Below are positions 1-6,776 of a stretch of DNA of 13,622 nucleotides, piece after piece (within the stretch, counting starts at the first letter, position 1; the number at the start of each line of letters is the position of its first letter). The notes under the pieces were generated by a model. That model was not told the DNA's origin. It made no database searches and worked only from the letters and a program-made list of their open reading frames with translations. The stretch comes from an uncultured Eubacteriales bacterium. GTDB lineage: Bacteria; Bacillota; Clostridia; Oscillospirales; CAG-272. Location: assembly GCA_934446285.1 (NCBI GenBank), contig CAKSEI010000019.1, positions 1-13,622 on the forward strand, in the 5' to 3' direction. The position numbers and the translations under genes are program-made.

Positions 1-1019
1 GAAAAGGCGTTTCTCAAGTCATCCTCGCCGTAATCATAGTCAAGGCTTATCTCAAACCACCGGCCTCCTGCGTCGGCACACTCGGTCATGAGACGCACGA
101 GCAGATCGGTAAGAGCCTCTCTCGACGAAGCAGCGTGACCGATAAGCGTGTAGTAATCGCAGCCGGGCGGTGTCTCCGGCAGATTGGCAGGAGAGGTAAT
201 AACATGCGTAAGAGCAAGAGTATCTGAGCTAATATTCATATACCCGTGATACTTCATGTCTGACTGCGGCAGGTCGGAGTCATCCCATGTTGTGTCGACA
301 TAGCTGAATGAGCCGTCGATATTGACGATGTTCCACATATGGCTGTAGCCGTTTGCCCTGCCGCTTACAGTGCCGCAGTATATCCCCGCGCGGTTCATGA
401 GCATCTTAAAGGCAAGCGCGTAACCGTCGCACAGAGCTTTGCCGTCGACGATTGCGCCGTATGCGGTATTCTCAAGGTAATTGTCGTCCGAGGACGAGAT
501 GTATTCGCAGTTTGCAACAAGCCAGTCGTGGAGATACAGCTCCTTTTCGAATTCGCTGCCCGACGGCATACCCGAGAGCACCGACGCGATTTTTTTATCA
601 AGTGTATCAAGGAGCATCGAGGCGCTCTGAGAGTCCTCAAAGTATGTTATGCGCACCTTGGTATCCGTCTCGCTGATAAATGAAACAACCTTGTCGTAAT
701 CGACATAAAAATACTGCGGGCAATCGGCGATTATACAGTCGACAATCCGACCGAATTCATCGGAGGAGTAGACGTACGGCACCTCCGGCGTGTAATCACC
801 GTGCTCCGAGATAGCACGCTCTATCGCGTCGTACATTATCTGCTCTTTTCGCGTGAGACTGTTGAAATGCAGCGAATTCTCCCTGTATATAGACTGTGAG
901 CATTCAAGATCGGCGCGACCGAACGTCGGTACGAACCTCACGAGGACGGCGACGGCAAGGAGTGCAAAGAGCGTAATGAGTATTATTATCTTGGCATGTA
1001 TATTTATTTTATCGAGCAT
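1..1019 (-). CDS. Membrane-anchored transglutaminase-like (Cys-His-Asp) protein, 3' end cut by window edge
   Basis: The reading frame is open from an ATG at 1019 to the left edge, giving 339 visible codons. Residues about 9-30 are a strongly hydrophobic stretch after a short basic start, consistent with a signal anchor, so the rest probably lies outside the membrane. The region around residues 160-250 has the transglutaminase-core pattern: LHDWLVANCEY at 163-173, then C197 in ALCDGYA, H227 in YSHMWN and D242 in VDTTWDD. This Cys-His-Asp order matches the papain-like transglutaminase/protease superfamily. In bacteria such domains are usually cysteine proteases or cell-wall/peptide-acting enzymes rather than true crosslinkers, so the substrate is unknown. 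A GAGG Shine-Dalgarno lies 6 bases upstream of the ATG. The gene is divergent from yqhQ and has its own strong promoter. The C-terminal part beyond about residue 250 has no recognised motif and continues outside the window. Confidence 0.85.
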   Translation of the reverse strand, partial: MLDKINIHAKIIILITLFALLAVAVLVRFVPTFGRADLECSQSIYRENSLHFNSLTRKEQIMYDAIERAISEHGDYTPEVPYVYSSDEFGRIVDCIIADCPQYFYVDYDKVVSFISETDTKVRITYFEDSQSASMLLDTLDKKIASVLSGMPSGSEFEKELYLHDWLVANCEYISSSDDNYLENTAYGAIVDGKALCDGYALAFKMLMNRAGIYCGTVSGRANGYSHMWNIVNIDGSFSYVDTTWDDSDLPQSDMKYHGYMNISSDTLALTHVITSPANLPETPPGCDYYTLIGHAASSREALTDLLVRLMTECADAGGRWFEISLDYDYGEDDLRNAF

Positions 1020-1046
1020 GTTCCGCCTCAAAAAAATTATACGTAT

Positions 1047-1075
1047 ATTATACTATATCCGAGCGATGTTTTCAA
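1047..1075 (-). promoter_or_regulatory. Sigma-A promoter of the transglutaminase-like gene
   Basis: Read on the minus strand, TTGAAA (1075-1070) and TATAAT (1052-1047) are separated by exactly 17 bases. The predicted transcription start near 1040 gives a leader of about 20 bases that carries the GAGG ribosome site. The -10 box is a perfect match and the -35 differs from consensus at one base. Confidence 0.75.
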
Positions 1076-1085
1076 GGTTAAAGTG

Positions 1086-1114
1086 TTGAAAAAAATCCCG
1101 ACTTATATTATAAT
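1086..1114 (+). promoter_or_regulatory. Sigma-A promoter of yqhQ
   Basis: TTGAAA (1086-1091) and TATAAT (1109-1114) are separated by exactly 17 bases. The start site would be near 1121, right at the beginning of the CGGAGG ribosome site (1121-1126), so the predicted leader is only about 16 bases. Its -35 box lies 10 bases from the -35 box of the divergent promoter. Confidence 0.75.
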
Positions 1115-1136
1115 ATGCATCGGAGGATTGTGCAGT

Positions 1137-2102
1137 ATGAAAAAAACAAGTATCGGAGGGCAGGCGCTCATAGAGGGAATCATGATGCGAGGCCCCGAGG
1201 TCACGGCTATGGCGGTGAGAAATGCGAGCGGTGAGATAATTCTTGAGAGCGAACCGACCTGGCGCGGGAAAAAGCCCGCAGTATTCAAGATACCGTTTAT
1301 CCGTGGCATATTCAATATGGTTTACTCACTTGTGAGCGGTTATAAATATCTTATGCGCTCCGCGGAGCTGTCGGGGCTTGACGCTCTTGACGAAGTTGGA
1401 GAGGACGACACTTCATCCGAGAAAAAAGAAAAAAAAGATAAAAAGAACAAAGCCGTCATGGGCGTTGTCATGACCGCGGCAAGTGTGCTCGGGGTCGCTC
1501 TCGCCGTCGGCCTTTTCGCTTATCTTCCCGTAAAGCTCTTTGAGTGGCTGCGGCTGCTCTTCCCGTCCGTGCCCGACGGCTCGGTGGTAAAAAGCTGCTT
1601 TGAGGGAGTGCTTAAGATTGCCATTTTCGTCGCATATATGGCAGCCATGCGCTTGATGAACGATATAAAGAGAACATTCATGTATCACGGCGCGGAGCAT
1701 AAGACAATTTTTTGCTACGAGGCGGGAGACGCGCTTACGATTGAAAATGTCAGACGGCAGAAAAAATATCACCCGCGCTGCGGAACATCGTTTATGATAC
1801 TCGTACTGCTTGTCAGCATTATAGTATCGATATTTATTCCGCGCGAGATATTCGATGTGCATATAACGGGAATACTGCGCACGGTCGTAAAGCTGTTCGT
1901 GCTGCCCCTTGTAGTAGGCATAGGCTATGAGCTAATAAAGCTCGCGGGAAGATACGATAATGTCTTAACCAAAATAATTTCCTTCCCCGGTTTGCTGCTG
2001 CAGCATATATCCGTAATGGAGCCTACGGACGATATGATAGAGTGTGCAATAGCTGCAATGAGCAAGGTCATACCCGACGACGGCGACTCCGACAAATGGT
2101 AA
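1137..2102 (+). CDS. yqhQ: DUF1385 family membrane protein YqhQ
   Basis: This encodes 321 residues with the family hallmarks: SIGGQALIEGIMMRGP near the N terminus (residues 5-20), YHGAEHKTI (183-191) and HPRCGTSF (212-219). Four hydrophobic stretches (about 107-135, 157-172, 217-235 and 248-268) indicate an integral membrane protein. A lysine/glutamate-rich cytosolic-type linker (residues about 94-105) is coded by A-rich DNA. The family is widespread in Firmicutes and its biochemical role is not settled, so no function is assigned. I chose the ATG at 1137 because GGAGG lies 10 bases upstream and the protein starts there with the conserved motif; the frame is open further upstream but that stretch contains the promoter. 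The gene converges on spoIVB through a shared terminator. Confidence 0.9.
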   Translation: MKKTSIGGQALIEGIMMRGPEVTAMAVRNASGEIILESEPTWRGKKPAVFKIPFIRGIFNMVYSLVSGYKYLMRSAELSGLDALDEVGEDDTSSEKKEKKDKKNKAVMGVVMTAASVLGVALAVGLFAYLPVKLFEWLRLLFPSVPDGSVVKSCFEGVLKIAIFVAYMAAMRLMNDIKRTFMYHGAEHKTIFCYEAGDALTIENVRRQKKYHPRCGTSFMILVLLVSIIVSIFIPREIFDVHITGILRTVVKLFVLPLVVGIGYELIKLAGRYDNVLTKIISFPGLLLQHISVMEPTDDMIECAIAAMSKVIPDDGDSDKW

Positions 2103-2103
2103 T

Positions 2104-2144
2104 AAAAACATGCACAGCACTTCTGACGTGCGGTGCATGTTTTT
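2104..2144. terminator. Bidirectional terminator between yqhQ and spoIVB
   Basis: AAAAACATGCAC (2104-2115) pairs with 2133-2144. Inside this, GCAC (2117-2120) pairs with GTGC (2128-2131) across one mismatch, around a 7-base loop. The A-run on the left and T-run on the right give a U-tract in both directions, which fits the convergent genes on either side. Confidence 0.8.
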
Positions 2145-2148
2145 TTCG

Positions 2149-3345
2149 TTATGATGCCGATCGCAGCATATTTTCGATATAAATGCCGTAGCCCGTTGTC
2201 GGGTCGTTTATGAGAACGTGCGTTACCGCTCCTATCAGTCTGCCGTTCTGAATGATAGGCGAGCCGCTCATGCCCTGAACAATTCCGCCCGTCTTTTCGA
2301 GCAGGGTCTCGTCCGTTACCTTAAGTGTCATATTCTTTTCCGCGCCCTGCGAAGAGTTTTTTTCTATTTTCACCCCGTATTCACGCGTTACTCCGTCATC
2401 AAGTGTACATCTGATATACGCATCCCCGTTCTTTATCTCACTTTCAAGGGCTATCGGAATTCCGTCGGCAAATGACTCCGTGCCCGATGCTAAAATACCG
2501 TATACGCCCGTCGGAGTATTTGAGGTAATCACCCCGCTCTTTCCCGCACCGAAATATCCCTTAAGCTCCCCGGGAGATCCCGACTCGCCCTTGACTATTC
2601 CGCTTACGGTAACGGGAAATACCGTGCCGTTGCCGAGCGGCAGCAGCGTGCCGGTCTCGCTGTCGCACACACCGTGCCCGAGTCCGCCGAAGGTCATGTC
2701 GTCGGTATTGATATACGTGACCGTACCTATACCCGCCGTACTGTCCCTCAGCCATATTCCCGCTCTGTAAAAGCCATCGTCCGCGGATTTAACGGGCTTC
2801 AGCTTAAGGGTAAGAGTATCGCCGCCGCGTCCGACCTTGAGACCAACCTCCCTGTCGCTTGATGATATTAATGCTGTAAAGTCATTTATATCCTTTATTT
2901 CCTTGTCGTCTGCGGAGTAAATAATGTCGCCCGATCTTAAGCCCGCGTCAGCTGCAGGTGTTTTCTTTCCCGATGAAGTCTCTACCTCGCCTGTCCCTAT
3001 AACCACAACGCCCTTTGTATTCATTTTTATTCCGAAAGTCTGTCCGCCGGGACAAAGGCGAAATGAATCATCGTAAACATCGACAGAAACTCTCTTTACC
3101 GGTATACCGACGATGCTTGCCTCTGCGCCGAGGCATGCTGTCCCGCCGTCACATGTCGGGTCGAGACGGTAGTTCACGAGAAAACTCTCCGTGCCCGCAG
3201 TACTTCTGCCCTCCCTTATCGCCACACTGTCCGGAATAGACTCAAACGACAGCGCGAAAACGGATGCAAAGCTTATACCTGTGAGTAGTGCCGCGCGCAG
3301 GAAGGCGCAGAGAAATCCGTTTTTTAGTCTGTATTTTTTTTGCAT
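2149..3345 (-). CDS. spoIVB: SpoIVB sporulation signalling serine protease (family S55)
   Basis: This encodes 398 residues. Order: an N-terminal membrane/export segment (about 8-32), a PDZ domain (about 104-170, with GLRSGDIIYSADDKEI), then the S55 peptidase domain. The catalytic-type histidine is H224 in GGLGHGVCD and the serine is S362 in QGMSGSPII, both in the positions typical of SpoIVB. In Bacillus, SpoIVB is made in the forespore, exported to the intermembrane space and cleaves SpoIVFA (with effects on BofA), releasing SpoIVFB to process pro-sigma-K. Length is close to the usual 400-430 residues. The start is the ATG at 3345, preceded by an AGGAAAG ribosome site; an in-frame TTG at 3378 is less likely. 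sipL-like and sigK lie upstream on the same strand, but two hairpins in the 187-base gap argue for a separate transcript. I found no convincing sigma-F/G promoter by eye. Confidence 0.95.
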   Translation of the reverse strand: MQKKYRLKNGFLCAFLRAALLTGISFASVFALSFESIPDSVAIREGRSTAGTESFLVNYRLDPTCDGGTACLGAEASIVGIPVKRVSVDVYDDSFRLCPGGQTFGIKMNTKGVVVIGTGEVETSSGKKTPAADAGLRSGDIIYSADDKEIKDINDFTALISSSDREVGLKVGRGGDTLTLKLKPVKSADDGFYRAGIWLRDSTAGIGTVTYINTDDMTFGGLGHGVCDSETGTLLPLGNGTVFPVTVSGIVKGESGSPGELKGYFGAGKSGVITSNTPTGVYGILASGTESFADGIPIALESEIKNGDAYIRCTLDDGVTREYGVKIEKNSSQGAEKNMTLKVTDETLLEKTGGIVQGMSGSPIIQNGRLIGAVTHVLINDPTTGYGIYIENMLRSAS

Positions 3346-3360
3346 TTTCTTTCCTCGCTC

Positions 3361-3377
3361 TGTATCTTTGCGATACA
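3361..3377 (-). repeat. Small inverted repeat in the spoIVB leader
   Basis: TGTATC (3361-3366) and GATACA (3372-3377) form a perfect 6-base inverted repeat around a 5-base loop, ending just upstream of the spoIVB ribosome site. It could be a small leader hairpin or a chance repeat; nothing else supports a function. Confidence 0.3.
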
Positions 3378-3433
3378 ATCATATCTTTCACATTAATCGA
3401 GTTTATATAGCCATCAATTTTTTCACTTTTTTC

Positions 3434-3485
3434 AAAAAAAGAGTGCGGTCGTTTTTCTAAAAAAGTAAAGCTGCCGGCGCACTCT
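3434..3485 (-). terminator. Terminator downstream of the sipL-like gene
   Basis: On the minus strand, AGAGTGCG (3485-3478) can pair with CGCACTCT (3447-3440), followed at once by a run of T (3440-3434). The 30-base interior contains a weaker T-run/A-run pairing. Hairpin plus U-tract fits an intrinsic terminator that separates sigK/sipL transcription from spoIVB. Confidence 0.6.
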
Positions 3486-3495
3486 CACCCAAAAT

Positions 3496-3525
3496 AAGCT
3501 GTAAAAAACACGTTTTTTACAGCTT
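3496..3525 (-). terminator. Perfect 13-bp hairpin just after the sipL-like stop codon
   Basis: AAGCTGTAAAAAA (3496-3508) and its exact complement (3513-3525) flank a 4-base CACG loop, eight bases beyond the stop codon on the minus strand. The stem is AT-rich and only a short T-run follows (ATTTT), so it is probably a first, weaker terminator or 3'-end-stabilising hairpin ahead of the one at 3434-3485. Confidence 0.55.
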
Positions 3526-3532
3526 GGATTTT

Positions 3533-5101
3533 TTAAATTATCTTTGAAAAAATCGGCTTTTTTCTTTTTCGCGGTATGAGAAGAACATTTTTACCTATTT
3601 TTGTACCGTCACCCAGCTCGTTAGCGTCCCGTATGTACTCCTCGGTCGAGCCGTATCTTCTCGCTATGTCCCACAGCTCCTCACCGTCCTCCGGATAATA
3701 AAAGGTTATGGGCAGAGCCGACAGATCATCGCGCGGTTTTGTTTTATCAACGGCAATCTCAGAGAGAAACTTTTTCTCATTTCTCGCAAAGGGGATGCAC
3801 CTAATATGTACTTTGCCGCTTATTTCTACATTCTGCCCGTTATATGCTGCGGCAACATCCGTCACATACGCGCAGCAGATAAATCTATCGCAGGAGGGCG
3901 GGATATCAATAGGCAGCTTTAAGGTTACGTTATTCTCAATAACAGACAGGCGCGCGTCCTCGCTTTTCACGACTGCACTTACCCTCACGTCGGTGTCGGC
4001 ATAAGAGTCGTCTCCGTCCGCGTGAACTCCGTGAAAAGATGCATGTGCGCACGGATATATGACGTCCTCAAAGTGTGAAAATTCGCTCGACGAGGTGAAG
4101 TCTCCCTTAGCAGTGATCGGTGCGCAAACCCTTATCAGCTCAACATCAGAATACTTAAGCGAGCAGTTATAGTCGCAGGAATACGCGTCTGTAACAAACG
4201 TACACTCAAGGTTCTTATAGAGGCGGAAGTTTATACCGTAAGTCAAGTCAATCTCGAATACTCTTGCCTCGCCCCGCGAATTTTTGCTCACGGACACGGT
4301 AAGCTCGGAAATAAATATCTCTCCCGCTCCCGTATATCCGTCGCATTCCCTCGAAGAATTAGCTTTACCCTCAATGGTAAAGGAAAACTCAGCGCACCCG
4401 TATTCGTTTTCTCCGTCGTTCTTGATAAGATAAAGGCACTTGAATATAGCAGGGCATGAGTACACGACGTTCATGCCCGAGGTTGAGATTTCGCAGCATC
4501 CCGTCTCGACGGTGCAGCATATTATTTCTCTCGCCTCCCCCGAGGAGGAGTTTAACTCAAAGTCTCTGCTCATGCGCAAATCCCTTTTTTCCACGGAAAT
4601 GATATCAAGACAGCTCTCGGTGTCGGTCTTTTTTTCACACGTACAGTCATCCTTATCGGGCTTATCCACATTCACGGCGGGCAACGTGTCGTGCTCTGAC
4701 AGACAGAGAAAATTAAGACGCAGATAGCTCTTTATGTTTATCTTGCGCATATTTATAAGCTTGCAGTCAAGTCCCGCGCTCTCCGGGCGCACCGACATCT
4801 CGCCGGCATTCTCGCCCACGTGGAATTTATGAGAATACGTCGTTTTAAATACCGCGTTCTTTAAGCTGTTGCTGTCGGTGAGGTAAAGTACGGAGTAGAC
4901 AATCTCGCCCTCGTACTCTACGTCCCCGCCGTCGATGTATTTTGAACCGGGTCTAAGCATAGAATCGCACCTGACAATTTTTTTTGCATCGTCAAGATGC
5001 TCCGGCAGGACAAATTCTCCCGCAACCTCCAAATTACCGCTTTCCTGCGCTGAATTTTCAAGGAAAGACGTATTTCTGCCTTTTGCATCAATATTTTCCA
5101 T
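3533..5101 (-). CDS. sipL: SipL-like SPOCS (DUF3794) plus LysM spore coat morphogenetic protein
   Basis: This encodes 522 residues. A SPOCS/DUF3794-type unit is visible near residues 30-100, further beta-rich SPOCS-like stretches occupy the middle, and a C-terminal LysM domain lies at about 466-512 (ELWDIARRYGSTEEYIRDAN, then NVLLIP), followed by a basic tail. This size and SPOCS-to-LysM order match Clostridioides difficile SipL, which binds SpoIVA through its LysM domain and anchors the coat to the forespore surface. Bacillus SpoVID is the functional counterpart. No signal peptide is seen, as expected for a mother-cell cytosolic protein. AGGGGAG lies 7 bases upstream of the ATG. The gene sits 62 bases downstream of sigK and has its own sigma-E-like promoter, in line with expression in the mother cell. 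Other SPOCS-LysM coat proteins exist, so the exact orthology to SipL is an inference. Confidence 0.8.
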   Translation of the reverse strand: MENIDAKGRNTSFLENSAQESGNLEVAGEFVLPEHLDDAKKIVRCDSMLRPGSKYIDGGDVEYEGEIVYSVLYLTDSNSLKNAVFKTTYSHKFHVGENAGEMSVRPESAGLDCKLINMRKINIKSYLRLNFLCLSEHDTLPAVNVDKPDKDDCTCEKKTDTESCLDIISVEKRDLRMSRDFELNSSSGEAREIICCTVETGCCEISTSGMNVVYSCPAIFKCLYLIKNDGENEYGCAEFSFTIEGKANSSRECDGYTGAGEIFISELTVSVSKNSRGEARVFEIDLTYGINFRLYKNLECTFVTDAYSCDYNCSLKYSDVELIRVCAPITAKGDFTSSSEFSHFEDVIYPCAHASFHGVHADGDDSYADTDVRVSAVVKSEDARLSVIENNVTLKLPIDIPPSCDRFICCAYVTDVAAAYNGQNVEISGKVHIRCIPFARNEKKFLSEIAVDKTKPRDDLSALPITFYYPEDGEELWDIARRYGSTEEYIRDANELGDGTKIGKNVLLIPRKRKKPIFSKII

Positions 5102-5137
5102 TATTCTTCTCCCCTGCTGTGCTTTTTGATTTAGTAA

Positions 5138-5165
5138 TTTATATGAGTGTCTGCGGACAAATATT
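5138..5165 (-). promoter_or_regulatory. Candidate sigma-E promoter of the sipL-like gene
   Basis: On the minus strand, AATATT (5165-5160) is followed after exactly 14 bases by CATATAAA (5145-5138). This resembles the Bacillus sigma-E pattern (an ATATT-type -35, a 14-base spacer, CATACAnT as -10). The -35 box overlaps the last codons and stop of sigK. The assignment rests on consensus resemblance only. Confidence 0.45.
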
Positions 5166-5850
5166 ACAGACTGAATTTCTCGCCCGTCATATGCGCATGT
5201 ATCTTGTCGAGTGCCGCTTTTTCTATACGCGAGACATACGAGCGTGATATACCGAGCATCTGTGCTATCTTGCGCTGAGTTACGGGCTTTATATCGCCTA
5301 TGCCGTAGCGCAGGACTATAACCGTCCGCTCTCTGTCGGTGAGGATGCCGTTTATGAGCTGCAGAGCCTGAGCGCTTTTCGTTTTCGCATCAAGATCATC
5401 GGCTATAGTGTCCTCGCAGCAAATGATGTCCATATACGTGAGCGGATTTCCGTCCTTATCCGTATCTATAGTCTCATTTAACGACACCTCGCAAGCGCTC
5501 TTTTTACGCGATCTGAAGTACATTAAAATCTCATTCTGCAGACATTTGCTCGCATAGGTTGCAAAACGCGTGCCGCTCTCGGGCATATATGTGTCGACCG
5601 CCTTTATCAGACCTATCGTGCCAATTGATATAAGGTCGTCCTGGTCCTCTCCCGAGTTATAGTATTTTTTCGCTATATGGGCAACGAGACGCAGGTTATG
5701 CTCTATGAGTATCTGCCGAGCGCGCTCATCGCCTTTTTTCATTTTTTCAAAATACAGATTTTCCTCTTCCCTCGGCAGCGGGGGCGGAAAAGCACCTCCG
5801 ACCGACACTCGCAGAAAGACGAAAATGTAATTTAACAGCAGCGTAAACAT
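5164..5850 (-). CDS. sigK: RNA polymerase sigma-K factor, uninterrupted, with pro-sequence
   Basis: This encodes 228 residues. The N-terminal 20 or so are hydrophobic (MFTLLLNYIFVFLRVS) and run into GGAFPPPL, matching the pro-sequence and start of the mature protein in Bacillus sigma-K (AFPQPL). Region 2 spans about 46-116 (IEHNLRLVAHIAKKYYNSGE, then DLISIGTIGLIKAVDTY and the FATYASKCLQNEILMYFR recognition helix). Region 4 has the helix-turn-helix TQRKIAQMLGISRSYVSRIE (191-210). Sigma-K directs late mother-cell transcription (coat and cortex genes) after intramembrane removal of the pro-sequence by SpoIVFB. The start is the ATG at 5850 with GGAGG 5 bases upstream; the in-frame extension to 5949 would run through the divergent ppx start region. 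The gene is intact, unlike the skin-interrupted copies of B. subtilis and C. difficile. Confidence 0.95.
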   Translation of the reverse strand: MFTLLLNYIFVFLRVSVGGAFPPPLPREEENLYFEKMKKGDERARQILIEHNLRLVAHIAKKYYNSGEDQDDLISIGTIGLIKAVDTYMPESGTRFATYASKCLQNEILMYFRSRKKSACEVSLNETIDTDKDGNPLTYMDIICCEDTIADDLDAKTKSAQALQLINGILTDRERTVIVLRYGIGDIKPVTQRKIAQMLGISRSYVSRIEKAALDKIHAHMTGEKFSL

Positions 5851-5866
5851 ATTATCCTCCGAATAA

Positions 5867-5895
5867 ATTGTAAGAATACCGATTATGTGATATAA
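5867..5895 (-). promoter_or_regulatory. Candidate sigma-E promoter of sigK
   Basis: On the minus strand, TTATATC (5895-5889) is followed after 14 bases by CTTACAAT (5874-5867), a six-of-eight match to the sigma-E -10 pattern CATACAnT. sigK is sigma-E-dependent in Bacillus, which supports the reading. The site lies almost exactly on top of the sigma-A promoter on the other strand. Confidence 0.4.
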
Positions 5896-5896
5896 T
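5868..5896 (+). promoter_or_regulatory. Sigma-A promoter of the ppx/gppA gene
   Basis: TTGTAA (5868-5873) and a perfect TATAAT (5891-5896) are separated by exactly 17 bases. The predicted start near 5903 falls just at the AAAAGGA ribosome site (5902-5908), giving a leader of about 16 bases and excluding the ATG at 5898 as start codon. Confidence 0.7.
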
Positions 5897-5918
5897 AATG
5901 CAAAAGGATGTGAAAGCT

Positions 5919-6776
5919 TTGAAATACGCCGTAATTGACATAGGCTCAAATACAGTAAAAATGCAGATATACGAAGTAATAGGAAAATCCTTTCGCAAAG
6001 TTCGCTATGAGAGCATACCGGCGGGACTTATAAACTACATAGACGACGGCATCATGAATGCGCGCGGTACGGATGTTCTCTGCTCCGCACTTACGAAATT
6101 CATCTCGGATGCAGGCGCGGCAGGCGTAAAGAACGTACATTCCTTTGCCACCGCTTCACTGCGGCGTGCGGACAACAGAGAGGATATACTACGCACGGTA
6201 AAAGAAAAAACTGGCGCGGATATACATATAATGAGCGGAGATGAGGAGGCAGAATGCAGCTTCTCGGGTATAATAACCGAGACGGGCGGAACACATAACG
6301 CCGTTCTTCTCGACATGGGCGGCGGCAGCACGGAGATAACAGCCTTTGACGGAGTGAAACCCGCGGGAAAAGCAAGTATACCTTTCGGCTCGCTCTCCCT
6401 CTACCGTGATTTCGTCTCGCACACTCTTCCGAGTGAGAGTGAAAAGGATGCGATAAAGCGATACGTTAAGAATGAGATAACATCCTGCGGCATTTCGGGA
6501 AAAAATCTTTTCGTCAGCGGCGGCACGGGACGCGCCGTATGTACGCTTTGCTCTCACCCGTCTGAGCTTTATACTGCCGAGATATCCGCTCTGTACGGCA
6601 TCGCTCATGAGTATTCGCACAAAGAGAATACTCTTAAGAAAATTTTGCCCGAGCGGTATAAGACCGTTCTGCCGGGACTGTATGCAATGCTCGCGGCGGC
6701 AGAGCTTTTCGAGAGTAATAAAATAACATTTCCTCGGGCGGGAGTGCGCGAGGGGTATTTACTGTCAATTATATGA
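5919..6776 (+). CDS. Ppx/GppA family phosphatase (exopolyphosphatase / pppGpp phosphohydrolase type)
   Basis: This encodes 285 residues, the size of the short two-lobed ASKHA-fold forms. It opens with the nucleotide-phosphate loop KYAVIDIGSNTVKMQIYE (2-19), then ATASLRRADNRED (78-90), the acidic catalytic-region motif MSGDEEAE (105-112) and the second phosphate loop LLDMGGGSTEI (130-140), and GGTGRA at 201-206. The family removes terminal phosphate from polyphosphate or pppGpp; which substrate applies cannot be told. I start it at the TTG at 5919, where the family's N terminus begins and AAAAGGA is 10 bases upstream. The ATG at 5898 is in frame but lies between the promoter -10 box and the predicted start of transcription, and GTG 5910 is too close to the ribosome site. 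The gene is divergent from sigK, and its stop overlaps the next start (ATGA), so it is probably cotranscribed with the methyltransferase gene. Confidence 0.85.
   Translation: MKYAVIDIGSNTVKMQIYEVIGKSFRKVRYESIPAGLINYIDDGIMNARGTDVLCSALTKFISDAGAAGVKNVHSFATASLRRADNREDILRTVKEKTGADIHIMSGDEEAECSFSGIITETGGTHNAVLLDMGGGSTEITAFDGVKPAGKASIPFGSLSLYRDFVSHTLPSESEKDAIKRYVKNEITSCGISGKNLFVSGGTGRAVCTLCSHPSELYTAEISALYGIAHEYSHKENTLKKILPERYKTVLPGLYAMLAAAELFESNKITFPRAGVREGYLLSII

Noticed and set aside
996..1136. Upstream extension of yqhQ to an earlier in-frame start
   Set aside because: This stretch contains both divergent promoters and overlaps the start of the minus-strand gene; the conserved family N terminus and a GGAGG site are at 1137.
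1413..1862. Minus-strand open frame of 149 codons inside yqhQ
   Set aside because: Antisense shadow of a gene with clear family motifs; the predicted protein has no recognisable features.
3346..3440. Sigma-F/G promoter for spoIVB
   Set aside because: Expected from Bacillus, but no pair of boxes with acceptable spacing could be found by eye; a profile search would be needed.
5164..5850. Skin-type prophage or integrase remnant in sigK
   Set aside because: The sigK frame is continuous through regions 2 and 4 and no recombinase gene is present in the window.
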